A stretch of 64,000 nt of DNA from Clostridia bacterium. GTDB taxonomy: Bacteria > Bacillota > Clostridia > Christensenellales > Borkfalkiaceae. Position 1 is the first letter of the stretch. Every line of letters starts with the position of its first letter. Of the stretch, positions 16,391 through 26,546 are shown one piece after another. Under the pieces are notes generated by a model that ran no database searches, was not told where the DNA came from, and was given only the letters and a program-made list of their open reading frames with translations. The position numbers and the translations under genes are program-made. Location of the stretch: contig JAFYTO010000011.1 of NCBI GenBank assembly GCA_017558825.1, positions 1-64,000 of the forward strand. The letters run 5' to 3'.

Positions 16391-19300
16391 TGTTACAATC
16401 CTCCAATAACAATCTAATAACCCTGCTCATATCTCTTTCATCCAATTGATACAACAATTCTGATTTAGGCATTATTTTACACAAACTTGAAATCTCAATA
16501 ATTTTATTGTTATAACTACTATGAATTTGAAAGTTGTTAGCCGCCACATTTATGATAAATACTTTTTTGCCTCCAATTTTGTCTAATTTAGCCAAACACT
16601 TTTTTCTATATTCATCTCTATCTACTTTATCTTGCTCTGACCAGTTTTTAAAATCGATATAAACATCTTTATCTGCCATTAAACAAAAATCGAATTTTTC
16701 AAACTTAGTAACATCTGTAATTTCGGATAATTTGATACCATTAGCCTCTAAAATAGCCTTACCAGCTACTTCTCCAAGCGCTCCTTTATAAATGTTTTGA
16801 TAAACTACCGGCAAAATCATGCAGTCATTACTTTTGAAAGATGTAGCATAACCATTTTCTTCAAAAACCTTTTTAACCGCAGGAATACGTATCAAATTAG
16901 TTAATCTAGTACCATATTCATCTATCTTAATTGCATTTTTTCTTTTCTCTAAACTATAATCATAAAGTATTTGTTTAGCTTCAGATTCATCTTTAATGTA
17001 TAAATAATGATTTATTGTTTCTCCATCTCTCGCTTCAAGATAAAAATCTTTAACAGAATAATGTTTTTTTACTTCTACAGCCAATTCTTCTTTGGAAATA
17101 GTGGGATGTTTCAATACAAATTCTCGCATATCGTTCCACTGCTCTACATCCTTATCACTCCAAGATGTTCTATTTACATTAAGAATATTTTCTATGCGCG
17201 TTTTTACACGAGCATTTCTATCACAAGCCTTATTTAAATTAATATGTGTATCACTAGGACTCGTTTTTACATTCAATTCCGCAATTTTTCTAAATTCTGG
17301 ATTTAGTTTTCTATCATTTTTAAAAGCCACAGAAAAGTCAACGTTTTTAAAAATCTCTTCGTCAACGTAAATGTTTATATTTGTGTTTTTGTTTTTTGTA
17401 CGACAAATTCTACCCACCGCTTGGATAAGTATTTTTACTATGTGATTATTTATAGATTCTGCTTTATAAGCATAATTATCAAAATGGTCGGTCTTATTTG
17501 CCGTCATTAATCGCCTAAACGCAGATTTGATATTGCCAAATGCTGTGTTTTTTGTTATTTCTCCACTTGTTTTTAAGGTCTCATATTGATAAATTAATTT
17601 TATCAAACTAGCCTCTTCCCTAAGCTCTGAAACATTGACTAAGATGTTGGTTGGAAGTTCCAAATAGAGCGAGTCAATATCCATTTCTTTGTTGTCTATT
17701 TCATATTGAAGGTTTTGTCCGGTTCCCGCCGTATTGTAGCTGGAAAACAATATAACCTTTTTGCCCGACTGAATATCTTTTTTATAATTTTCTTTTTGAG
17801 ATAGAAACTCTGAACTGTTTAAATAGTGTGCCTCTGGCTTAAGCACTCCCATTTCCTTGCGTAAAGAATCAATCAATTCTTTAATTATTTCTTCAGAAAA
17901 AATATTATATTCGCTATATTCTACAACGTTTCTGTTCGTCATTATCAATAAAACTTTAGAGTCCTTATTCTCAATAAAAGCTTTTACAGACTTCATTGCT
18001 TTAATAATTCTTTTTATATTATAAAACGGGTCTCTTTTATCTGTTTGTTGATATCTAGCAAGTTTCCCTGCGAACAACTCTATATTTTCGTCCTTATTAA
18101 ATAATTGAGCAAGAATATTTTCTAAATTGTCTGATTTTACTTCATCCAAACTTTCTGTCGTTACGTTTATGTTATCACTATTATTTAAACGCGATTTAAT
18201 ATAACTTTGAATATTTTCTTTATCATCAGTAGGCATATCATAATAATCATCATTCAGCCTATCGCTTAAATAATCTATATTATAATTGCCTGTAACGGTT
18301 TCAATACTAGCAGTAGCCGACAATCCAACTACTCTTGCCTTACTTGCAAGAGAAAGCATAAATTTTTCCGGAGTGTTATCTAAATAGCACATTGCCATTG
18401 TTGTAGACTCATTATGGGATATATCATCCTTAAAATCATAATACCTAAACCCGTTCATATAGAAATCAGTATCAAATACGTCTCTCACTCTATCTATAAC
18501 AGGAATGGAAATATTATCAACTATCATGGCAGTAATATTTTTTGCCATAACATAGTCTAAATTATACAAATCAATTATAGTACTAACCGCTTGGTCAATT
18601 TCCATCATATCTCTATGAGTTTTTCGCGCATCATCATTATAATGATTCATATAAACTTTTGCCATATTCGCACAGCAACCTATAAAGACATTTATTGCAT
18701 TTTTAATTGAATAAATTGTACGATAAAACTTTCCATCATCACTATCTTTAGAGATGGAAATTGTATTTTGCTTTTTCTTTTTATTTACTTCTAAAATTAT
18801 ATTTTTATCAGTTTTGGAATTTGTTATCGTATGTAATTGGTAATCATCAAACAAGAAATATCTATCACTCTCTTCTTGAGAATCTAACTTAAATAAATAA
18901 TTTAAATTATACTTTTCCTCAACCTCTTCAAAGTATTTTTTCATTTTTTTGAATTGATAAATAGAACTTGTTTTATCGTTCTCATCCAAAGAATTCGCAA
19001 ATATAGATAAAGGAAATTCTCTGCCTTTTAATGTGTTTGATATGCTAGAAAACAGTTTTATTAAATCCATTTTATAATCAGTACAATTCTGTATTTCCTG
19101 ATTAAGTAAAACGTCTTTAGTAGAATCAAATTCGTCAATAAAAATTAATGCATTTTTTGTCTTAGAGTGCGAAATAAAACGGTATGATTTAGAAATGATT
19201 GGATCATTCCCTGAGACAAACTTATCAACAGTCATAAATAAAACTTTTCTATCTTCCGTTAAACAAGCAGGATATAACACTTTTATCCACGAATATTCTT

Positions 19301-19838
19301 TATTATTAAGCTTTACCTTCTTTTCGCGTTTATTTTTCGCAATCTTTGATAATTCTTCAGCTAAATCTTTTCTAAACGCAACCTCATAGTGTTTCCTTAT
19401 TTCCGCAAGTGTGCTATCTAAAATATCCTTGGGAATATTTCTATTTAGCAAATCGTTATAAAGTTCTATCTGCTTTTTCAAATCTTTACAAGACTGCCTA
19501 TTTTGAATCGCATAAGGGATTTTATCGTAAACCTCCAAAAACTTATCTAAGACACTTTCATAATTCGCATAGATTCTCAAAACATTTGCATCAAAAAGAG
19601 ACGGATTATCTGAAAAATCGCGCTTTACGTCATTAAAAATATCATCTATATTCTTCTTTTGCGGAGTTAAATAAATGATAGTTTTAACGTCTTGCAGAAT
19701 TTCTTCACGAATAAATCCGCCTATAATTTTACCAGTAAGGTATGTCTTACCAGAACCCGTGGGCATATCTATTAAACAAAGCCCGTTTTCTTTTGCTTTT
19801 ACAAATTTTTCTACTGCGCATTGCATACTTTTATTCAT
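16377..19838 (-). CDS. Superfamily 2 helicase fused to a PD-(D/E)xK-like nuclease
   Basis: An 1153-residue protein. The N-terminus has Walker A 'MPTGSGKT' (residues ~25-32) and a DExD box 'FIDEFDSTK' (~230). A second motor half has 'SSYNTAGTGQNLQYEI' and the arginine-finger motif 'QAVGRICRTKN' (~835). The last ~140 residues carry 'GEVAGKAILEANG', 'FDFCLM' and 'VYIDFKNW', which fits the E, D and DxK positions of a restriction-type nuclease. The usual reading is DNA-translocation-coupled cleavage. It starts 27 bases after the OLD-type gene and overlaps the next gene by 14 bases. It may also supply the motor missing from the RM genes upstream. Confidence 0.78.
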   Translation of the reverse strand: MNKSMQCAVEKFVKAKENGLCLIDMPTGSGKTYLTGKIIGGFIREEILQDVKTIIYLTPQKKNIDDIFNDVKRDFSDNPSLFDANVLRIYANYESVLDKFLEVYDKIPYAIQNRQSCKDLKKQIELYNDLLNRNIPKDILDSTLAEIRKHYEVAFRKDLAEELSKIAKNKREKKVKLNNKEYSWIKVLYPACLTEDRKVLFMTVDKFVSGNDPIISKSYRFISHSKTKNALIFIDEFDSTKDVLLNQEIQNCTDYKMDLIKLFSSISNTLKGREFPLSIFANSLDENDKTSSIYQFKKMKKYFEEVEEKYNLNYLFKLDSQEESDRYFLFDDYQLHTITNSKTDKNIILEVNKKKKQNTISISKDSDDGKFYRTIYSIKNAINVFIGCCANMAKVYMNHYNDDARKTHRDMMEIDQAVSTIIDLYNLDYVMAKNITAMIVDNISIPVIDRVRDVFDTDFYMNGFRYYDFKDDISHNESTTMAMCYLDNTPEKFMLSLASKARVVGLSATASIETVTGNYNIDYLSDRLNDDYYDMPTDDKENIQSYIKSRLNNSDNINVTTESLDEVKSDNLENILAQLFNKDENIELFAGKLARYQQTDKRDPFYNIKRIIKAMKSVKAFIENKDSKVLLIMTNRNVVEYSEYNIFSEEIIKELIDSLRKEMGVLKPEAHYLNSSEFLSQKENYKKDIQSGKKVILFSSYNTAGTGQNLQYEIDNKEMDIDSLYLELPTNILVNVSELREEASLIKLIYQYETLKTSGEITKNTAFGNIKSAFRRLMTANKTDHFDNYAYKAESINNHIVKILIQAVGRICRTKNKNTNINIYVDEEIFKNVDFSVAFKNDRKLNPEFRKIAELNVKTSPSDTHINLNKACDRNARVKTRIENILNVNRTSWSDKDVEQWNDMREFVLKHPTISKEELAVEVKKHYSVKDFYLEARDGETINHYLYIKDESEAKQILYDYSLEKRKNAIKIDEYGTRLTNLIRIPAVKKVFEENGYATSFKSNDCMILPVVYQNIYKGALGEVAGKAILEANGIKLSEITDVTKFEKFDFCLMADKDVYIDFKNWSEQDKVDRDEYRKKCLAKLDKIGGKKVFIINVAANNFQIHSSYNNKIIEISSLCKIMPKSELLYQLDERDMSRVIRLLLEDCNNGNM

Positions 19839-19865
19839 TTGTAATTTCTCCTTTATCTTATTTTA

Positions 19866-21629
19866 TTATTGCTTTACACAACCTATCTCAACACCAATTT
19901 CATACAACAAATCTAATAATATTTCCATTTTTTTTAAATCCTCATAAGAGTAACTTTTTGCATTTCTGCCTATTTCATGTTTTAAATCATCTCTGACACG
20001 TGGAAAAGAAGAAAAGCTTTTATATTGTTCTCCTTCAAGATATTTCATTGCGATATTATCTAAAAAATCTTTTGAAAAATAGTCTTCAATAGAAAAATCA
20101 GTGTTTATACCACTCAATTTTGGAAGTTTAGTTAAAACTAATTTTTCAGTTTTCTTATAACGCCGCTTACCTATTTCAGTATTAGCGGAATCATCTAATT
20201 CACTTATAGCTTTTTTCCCTGCATTATCATTATCACATAAAACAATAATTATTTTATCAGAATTAATCTCTTTAACTTTAGAATAAAAATCTGGGATATT
20301 GCCAGTTCCTCCTGCCGCCAAAAATTCATAATCAAGTTTTCCATATTTTTCATATGCTGGTTGCTTTGAAAATTCTTTTATTGCTTGCCGAATAAGGTCA
20401 ATATCGCTTTTACCTTCTACAATTACTACTGGCTTTTTATTATCAAAAAATAAAGTTTGATCAATATAAGACCATTCTCCATTTGTTAATCGTGAAATGG
20501 CATGTTTTTTATCTTCGTCTAAAAGACAAATCCTGCTATCTTGTTTTGTTAAGACAAATAATTCATTTGTATCAAATAGACTTGTCATTGTAGGTGAATG
20601 ACTTGTAATAATAAATTGATTTTCAAAACTTGCACCTTTAATTAAATCATAAATTCCTTTTTTTATCCCTTCATGTACGTGAGCATCGGGTTCATCTAAT
20701 AAAACAAGATTTTCGCCTTCAACAATATTTAATGCCCCATAAATCAATAAAAGTTTCTTTTCTCCTTCCGATAAATCTTTTATAACCCTATCATTTGAAC
20801 ATATGACATGAAAATCTGTAATAATTTTAAATTCTTTATAAAGAACAAGAACCATCATATTGAACAAAATTTCTTGTTCATACCCTATTAAGAATTTTAA
20901 TTCTTCGTATTTATCCAATGATAATTCAATTTCATTTAAATTTTCCGGATTGATTATACCTAATATCTCCTTGACCATTTCATTTTTGTTGTCTCGCATT
21001 TTTTTAAGGCCAAAAGTGCATTTTACTTTATTAATACCAGAAATATTTATCGTCTCTAAAAACTGCTTATGTTCTTCAATATCATGAATCGCCAATATAG
21101 AAGCAAACAAATCCCAATAATACTTATTAAAGTATAACATTCTTTGAGTTGAGTACGATTTGCCAGACATATATTGCTTATTAAAATCTTCATATGAATC
21201 AAAATAATAGTCTTCCCACAAACGCTTTTCTTCACCGCTATAAATTGCAATTACGTGCTCTGGTAAAACTACAAACCATTCTTTTTTGTTCACATAAAGC
21301 CATTCATCATTTTGATATACTTGAACCTCTATCTTCCCATCAACATTTCTAATCATTACCCTTAACGGAAAAGCATACGAGGGGCCGCCGCCAGCACTTG
21401 CCGTTCTTAACCTTTCAACAATATATTCCAATTCAAATCTAAAATCTGGTTTTACATTTTTATGGTTGTTATAGCAAGCAAAAAAAATCGCACTTAAAAC
21501 TTCAATTAAATTACTTTTACCGGAACCGTTTGTACCCACAATTAAAGCACATCTATTCGCTTTTGTAAAATCAAACTCTATATCTTCCAAGTTTTTATAT
21601 CCACTAACGTGTAGCCTTAATAATTTCAT
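19866..21629 (-). CDS. OLD-family ATPase with C-terminal TOPRIM nuclease domain
   Basis: A 587-residue ABC/SMC-type ATPase: Walker A 'GTNGSGKS' (~33-40), signature-like 'LSEGEKKLLLIYGAL' (~290), Walker B 'LVLLDEPDAHVH' and H-loop 'ITSHSPT'. A TOPRIM domain follows from about residue 400, with 'PVVIVEGKSD', 'AAGGTGNI' and 'VLCDNDNAGKKA', so the acidic metal-binding residues are kept. Size and order match OLD nucleases such as GajA of Gabija. A UvrD-type GajB is absent; the neighbour is instead a large SF2 helicase-nuclease. It is therefore Gabija-like at most in logic. Defence function inferred from family and island. Confidence 0.82.
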   Translation of the reverse strand: MKLLRLHVSGYKNLEDIEFDFTKANRCALIVGTNGSGKSNLIEVLSAIFFACYNNHKNVKPDFRFELEYIVERLRTASAGGGPSYAFPLRVMIRNVDGKIEVQVYQNDEWLYVNKKEWFVVLPEHVIAIYSGEEKRLWEDYYFDSYEDFNKQYMSGKSYSTQRMLYFNKYYWDLFASILAIHDIEEHKQFLETINISGINKVKCTFGLKKMRDNKNEMVKEILGIINPENLNEIELSLDKYEELKFLIGYEQEILFNMMVLVLYKEFKIITDFHVICSNDRVIKDLSEGEKKLLLIYGALNIVEGENLVLLDEPDAHVHEGIKKGIYDLIKGASFENQFIITSHSPTMTSLFDTNELFVLTKQDSRICLLDEDKKHAISRLTNGEWSYIDQTLFFDNKKPVVIVEGKSDIDLIRQAIKEFSKQPAYEKYGKLDYEFLAAGGTGNIPDFYSKVKEINSDKIIIVLCDNDNAGKKAISELDDSANTEIGKRRYKKTEKLVLTKLPKLSGINTDFSIEDYFSKDFLDNIAMKYLEGEQYKSFSSFPRVRDDLKHEIGRNAKSYSYEDLKKMEILLDLLYEIGVEIGCVKQ

Positions 21630-21644
21630 TTGTGTTTTCCTTTT

Positions 21645-22925
21645 TTATAACAAACCCTTAAGCATTTGATTTAAGCCATTTTCTTTTTCTAATTTTTCAA
21701 TTTCTTCTCTTCTTCTTTGAATTTCAGTCTGTTTCCTACGCTCTTCCGCAGTTACAAGATGTTGCGCATATCTTGGGTTAGTTGCTTCTACTGCTCGCTT
21801 AAAATCTGCAATTAGAGTCCTTAACGAATCATTAATACTTGAATATTGCATAGCTCTTCCAATGTTACAAGTGGCTATGTTTCTGTTAAATTTAAAATCT
21901 TGATATGTAGGACCTGAAAACCCTATACTACTATAAGAACTAAGTGAGTTATAATATATAGACACCCAATCTTGATTTGTATTATTATTTAACGTAATAA
22001 CTAATTCTGCTCCTTTTACTTCAATATTTACAATTTTAATAGGATTATCGGTTATAGAATCTCTAACCTCTCCATCCAATAATGGTGTTTTTAATTGAGC
22101 AATTTTTTCATTTGTTTCTTGTTCCGCTTTTCTTGCCTCAAAATCAATATACAATTCCTCAATGCTTTGATACCTTTGTGAGGCAGATTGAGCAATCATT
22201 TTACTAACAATAGCATCCAAAAATTTGTATGATGGATTCACTTCACTTATCTTCTTATACATATCGCCCGCAGGAACTTGACCTGTAAACATTTCATTTA
22301 AAATGAGCCCTAACGCAAATATATCTGTAGCCTTAGTATAATCACAACCTTTTAATCCTTGTTCAGGAGCGTGATAAGTAAAATTCGCAAGCCTTGAAGA
22401 TTCTTTTGTGGAAACTGCCGTAATCTTATCAAAAACTTCAAAATGTGCTATACCAAAATCCGCAACAACACAATTGTCAGCGTTATCAATTAAAATATTA
22501 TCTGGTTTTATATCCCTATGTATACTTCCATGTGAATGAGCAAATTTCAATCCTTCGCATATTTGTAAAAAATATTTAAGGGCAACTTCTTCTTGTATTT
22601 TATTTTCTATTTTCTTTTTTAAATTGTGTTGATAAAAAGGCATAATATAAAACAAATACTCTTCCGTCCCTTTTGATAAATACCCTCTGTCGATTATAGA
22701 TATAACATTGGGATGGGTATATTTCTGGCAAAAATTTATCTCATTCCTAAAGCGCTTAATCTTTTCCTGAGATAGGTTGGTCTTGCAAACAACCTTTGCG
22801 GCAAAAATTCCCCCGTCGGTATTTTGTACTTTATATACAGTTCCATTCCCACCATTACCAATAGACGAGTCTAGAACTTTATAAGTATCAAATGATGTAT
22901 TTAAAATATCGTTTTTCTTTAGCAT
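21645..22925 (-). CDS. Eukaryotic-type Ser/Thr protein kinase with unknown C-terminal domain
   Basis: A 426-residue soluble kinase. It has the glycine loop 'GNGGNGTVYKV' (~23-33), the catalytic loop 'HRDIKPDN' (~135), 'DFG' and 'APE' with their proper spacing, so it should be active. The ~150-residue C-terminal region after a charged linker has no recognised domain, and no PASTA repeats or membrane anchor are present, unlike the housekeeping PrkC type. It sits 8 bases after hsdS and 15 bases before the OLD gene, so it belongs to the same transcript. Kinases recur in defence islands as regulators or effectors. The kinase fold is certain, the role inferred. Confidence 0.87.
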   Translation of the reverse strand: MLKKNDILNTSFDTYKVLDSSIGNGGNGTVYKVQNTDGGIFAAKVVCKTNLSQEKIKRFRNEINFCQKYTHPNVISIIDRGYLSKGTEEYLFYIMPFYQHNLKKKIENKIQEEVALKYFLQICEGLKFAHSHGSIHRDIKPDNILIDNADNCVVADFGIAHFEVFDKITAVSTKESSRLANFTYHAPEQGLKGCDYTKATDIFALGLILNEMFTGQVPAGDMYKKISEVNPSYKFLDAIVSKMIAQSASQRYQSIEELYIDFEARKAEQETNEKIAQLKTPLLDGEVRDSITDNPIKIVNIEVKGAELVITLNNNTNQDWVSIYYNSLSSYSSIGFSGPTYQDFKFNRNIATCNIGRAMQYSSINDSLRTLIADFKRAVEATNPRYAQHLVTAEERRKQTEIQRRREEIEKLEKENGLNQMLKGLL

Positions 22926-22933
22926 CTTTCCTG

Positions 22934-24229
22934 TTACTCTCCGAAAATTGCGTTTTCAAAGTCTTGTTTGGCTTGCTCGAACATACAACAAGACTGATAT
23001 TGCTCATTTTTTATTTGGTTTGCTATTTTTTTTGCTTTATCAACAATTTCTTGTTGTTTCTCTATTGGTGGCAATATAACAGGAAATGAAAGATATTCCT
23101 GTCCATTTATATTAGGTTGTCCTGCTATACGTTGATTTTTAAGAATCCAATTTTTAAAGATATCTGTTTTTGTATAATACAATAAATATTCAGGAAGGAC
23201 TAAATCAGTATTTAAAATATAGCGTATCAAATATCCCGCAAAAATTGCAGGTCCGATCTCATCTTTATAAAGAAATGTTTTACCAACAGTATTTCCCGAA
23301 CGTGCAATCAAGAAATCGTTTTCGTGTAAAATATATTCTTCCTCTACAGTTTTGGGATACTTAATTTCTTCATTTAAACTGCCATCTTCATTAATATCAG
23401 TTATACGGACATATCTGTAATCGCAAGGAGTATCTACGCCTTTAACATTTGCCCCATACTGTGGCTTCCCAAATATAAGTTGACCGAAAGGAACTATATC
23501 GTATTTTTCGCTAGTTACTCCTGTATCACTCGTCCAACTATCCCATCTCGTCAACTTTTTAAAATTAACAAAGCCGAATGAATATTGCAAAAACGGATTA
23601 TAACGATAATTTTTAGCTTGTAATTCAGCAATATAATACTCGTCCATCTTTGTCCAAGATAAATCTACAATATCATTTGCTTGACGAATCATTGCATAAT
23701 AATCATTTACAATTTCATTCTGTTCAGAAAGCAAAGGAACAGGAATTGAAAACGTTTTTATAAAGTCCCACTTGGCACGGGTTTTCATTCCCTTCGGTTT
23801 TGCCTCCGCAACATTTTTAAGAAAAGCATCAGAGCGCAGACACAAATTCAAATATTCAGGAAGAATGTCCGAATAAATAATTTCATAAGGCTGGTAATCA
23901 GTGGAGCACGCTACAGTTTCCTTATCAATAATGCAGAATGCCCCTTTTTCAAAATTAATATTTGAAACAAGCAAATATCCTTTCTTTGCCAAAAAAACAT
24001 CGTTCTTTGGTTGCGCTACCCGATAAAAAATCTGACCGTCAGAGAATCTGATTTTAGAGACCAACGGAATATCCGACTTATACTCTTGGCTGTTTAGTCT
24101 CATCTTAACCGGTTGCAATATTTTAGACAAAGAAATCATAGGGAATCGTCCTTTGATTGCTTTTCGCAAATATTGTTCGATATACCATTTATCGAGAGCA
24201 CTAAATTGTGTGAACATTAATTTACTCAT
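22934..24229 (-). CDS. hsdS: Type I restriction-modification specificity subunit
   Basis: A 431-residue HsdS with two target-recognition domains separated by conserved helical regions: repeat one ends with 'PVPLLSEQNEIVNDYYAM' (~170) and repeat two with 'LPPIEKQQEIVDKAKKI' (~400). It determines the bipartite DNA sequence read by the methyltransferase. Its start overlaps the hsdM stop by one base (TAATG), giving tight coupling. It is of standard length, with no sign of the inverted-repeat shufflon copies seen in phase-variable loci. Confidence 0.92.
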   Translation of the reverse strand: MSKLMFTQFSALDKWYIEQYLRKAIKGRFPMISLSKILQPVKMRLNSQEYKSDIPLVSKIRFSDGQIFYRVAQPKNDVFLAKKGYLLVSNINFEKGAFCIIDKETVACSTDYQPYEIIYSDILPEYLNLCLRSDAFLKNVAEAKPKGMKTRAKWDFIKTFSIPVPLLSEQNEIVNDYYAMIRQANDIVDLSWTKMDEYYIAELQAKNYRYNPFLQYSFGFVNFKKLTRWDSWTSDTGVTSEKYDIVPFGQLIFGKPQYGANVKGVDTPCDYRYVRITDINEDGSLNEEIKYPKTVEEEYILHENDFLIARSGNTVGKTFLYKDEIGPAIFAGYLIRYILNTDLVLPEYLLYYTKTDIFKNWILKNQRIAGQPNINGQEYLSFPVILPPIEKQQEIVDKAKKIANQIKNEQYQSCCMFEQAKQDFENAIFGE

Positions 24230-26535
24230 TATATTAAATCTCCAACCACAACTTGTTTTTTGAGGTCAAATTTCGAAACAGTTAAATCATCGCTCAAAAT
24301 ATAATCCCACAATGCCCCCTTTACATCCCACAAAGGATTTTTGGCATTATAAGCCCTATATTCTGATAAAACGTCATCTAATTCATTTTCACAAGGCGCA
24401 CCTGTTGTCGTGATCCCAGCTTTCTCTACTTTTGCAATAGGAATTTGATAATCAAACCACTCTTTGATAAGCGGTTTCATTTCTTCTTGCTTTTTGAGTT
24501 CAACTTGCTTCATTCTTGTATTATAGATAGCTTTTGTAATCAATTTTGTGTTGTATTCATCTTCAATTGCTTGAATTGTACCTATATATTTTTCATCCAC
24601 CGTTTTTCTTGCTTTTCCCACAACAGTATTGTATTGTTCACTTTCTTCTTTAGTAAACTTTTTCAAGAAAACAAGGCTCGGTTTAACAGTTGCACCCGCT
24701 TTAATAAATACATCCTGCGGGATACTGCAAATTAGGATAATTTTTGCTTGTCCTTCAAAATACTCACGAACCTTTTGAAGATTGCTATTATTTAATACGC
24801 CTTCTGGAAGCACAATACCCATTCTTCCGCCCGGTTTTAACAAACGTAGGCAACGCTCGATAAAGAGAACTTCTGTTAGCGCGGACATTTTCCCTGTCTC
24901 GTAAAAATTAAGTAATGATTTTTGTTTTTTAGACTTTTTATCATCCCCTGGAATAATATCTGCTATCCGTTGTAATTCCTTCAATTGTTTTTCATAATCG
25001 TTTCCGTATTCTTCTTTATATTGCTTAATACGTTCTTGATCATTTTCAATATCATCCCAATTAATATATTGTTCTTTATCCACGCTAGACCCGAAAGGCG
25101 GATTGGTTAAAATAACGTCAAAACGACCTTCAAAAATACCATTTATATTTATAAGTCCATCGTGATGATGCACACCGCCGTGACCGTCACCATGCATAAT
25201 CATATTCATTTTACTTGTTCTTGCCATACGAGGATTTGCATCCGTGCCAAATATACTTTTGTACGATAATATATCCAAGCGAGAATATTTGCTCGGATTA
25301 TCCGCATGAATGTGTTCTAATTCTCTATTCAACTGTTTGAATACTTTATCAATTCTCTCGTTAAGCTCAATTTGTTGGTCTTCAGACATATCTTCTGGAT
25401 ATTCCGCCGTTAAATCCGCTTTTACTTTATCTTTTCTCTCTTGAATATCTCTTTCGATTTTTTCTTTTACATAATCAAATACACTAATTAAGAATCCACC
25501 ACTACCACAGCAAGGGTCACAAACAAGCTCTCCTTCTTGCGGGTCAAGAATCTCTGTCATAAAGTTAACAATTGTACGGGGTGTAAAAAATTGTCCCAAT
25601 TCCCCACGGAAAGTCGTTCCTAAAAATTGTTCAAATGCAATTCCCTTAACATCGTCTGACGTATCTGACAAATTATATATTTGAAGTTTTTCAATGATTT
25701 GCTCAAAACTATTTTCGCGAATTTTAATAACTTCATGTTCGTCAAATAAATGATCATTCTTGAAATCCCTTTTTGTATCATTAAATAAAGTCTGCATAAA
25801 AGGAATAGGATCTTTTATACCACGATTCTTGTTATATTCCTCATCAATTGCTTTTTGCCGCTTGTATTCTTGTATAGTAAAAACTTGCACACCTTTTTTA
25901 TCTCTTTCAAATCTAATCTTCATAAAGAGAATTTTGCTAATTTCATCAAAGGCGGCTTCAGGCGATAACTTGTCGTTATTTCTGATAATATTATGACAAA
26001 CTCTCAGCATTTTAGTAAATTCTTCTCTACTAAATGTTTTCGTTTGTTTCTTAATTTCCTCAATCTTTTTTGTGTTATTGATTTCTTCATATTTAGGTAT
26101 TGTTGCAATTTGCGTAAATGCATCCTCTCTATTAGGTATCATTTTCTGATCTACTGCATAAAAATTTGTTTCGTGCGCATTATGTAAAATCAAAAATTGG
26201 GCATGTAATTTATTTGCATATTCCGTTCCTTGGTAAAAATCACGGATACGAATTTTTACATTCTCCGCTTTAAATTCAACCACAATAAATGCATTATAAT
26301 TCTTCTTACGTTCTTCTGGCGTTCTATAAACAGCCAAATCTGCGCGAGTAGATCGAATCCCACGCGCTTCCATATCAGGCTTATATTCTTCCTCCATTGC
26401 ATCAAGTGGATACCCAAAATCATTAACTAACTTGCATACAAATTCTTGACGAACTTTCTCTTCTGGCGTACAAACCAGCCACTTATCTCTAATATAAGAA
26501 TATATTTTCCCATCTTTTATTGAAATTTCTAACAT
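24229..26535 (-). CDS. hsdM: HsdR_N nuclease-HsdM methyltransferase fusion
   Basis: A 768-residue protein. The first ~150 residues look like a type I restriction-enzyme N-terminal nuclease domain ('TRADLAVYR', then 'AFIVVEFKAENV', giving the D...ExK arrangement). The remainder is an N6-adenine methyltransferase with AdoMet motif 'CDPCCGSGGF' (~340) and catalytic 'TNPPFG' (~475). It therefore combines cutting and modifying parts but lacks the HsdR translocase. The order nuclease-like gene, hsdM, hsdS and the close spacing argue for one complex. Cutting might be local, as in type IIG enzymes, or use the separate helicase downstream. The methyltransferase is sure, the nuclease likely. Confidence 0.88.
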   Translation of the reverse strand: MLEISIKDGKIYSYIRDKWLVCTPEEKVRQEFVCKLVNDFGYPLDAMEEEYKPDMEARGIRSTRADLAVYRTPEERKKNYNAFIVVEFKAENVKIRIRDFYQGTEYANKLHAQFLILHNAHETNFYAVDQKMIPNREDAFTQIATIPKYEEINNTKKIEEIKKQTKTFSREEFTKMLRVCHNIIRNNDKLSPEAAFDEISKILFMKIRFERDKKGVQVFTIQEYKRQKAIDEEYNKNRGIKDPIPFMQTLFNDTKRDFKNDHLFDEHEVIKIRENSFEQIIEKLQIYNLSDTSDDVKGIAFEQFLGTTFRGELGQFFTPRTIVNFMTEILDPQEGELVCDPCCGSGGFLISVFDYVKEKIERDIQERKDKVKADLTAEYPEDMSEDQQIELNERIDKVFKQLNRELEHIHADNPSKYSRLDILSYKSIFGTDANPRMARTSKMNMIMHGDGHGGVHHHDGLININGIFEGRFDVILTNPPFGSSVDKEQYINWDDIENDQERIKQYKEEYGNDYEKQLKELQRIADIIPGDDKKSKKQKSLLNFYETGKMSALTEVLFIERCLRLLKPGGRMGIVLPEGVLNNSNLQKVREYFEGQAKIILICSIPQDVFIKAGATVKPSLVFLKKFTKEESEQYNTVVGKARKTVDEKYIGTIQAIEDEYNTKLITKAIYNTRMKQVELKKQEEMKPLIKEWFDYQIPIAKVEKAGITTTGAPCENELDDVLSEYRAYNAKNPLWDVKGALWDYILSDDLTVSKFDLKKQVVVGDLI

Positions 26536-26546
26536 ATCCCACCTCG

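Noticed and set aside
14657..22925. Calling the OLD gene and helicase a Gabija system
   Set aside because: The helicase is not UvrD-like and carries a nuclease domain; only the OLD-TOPRIM part is similar.
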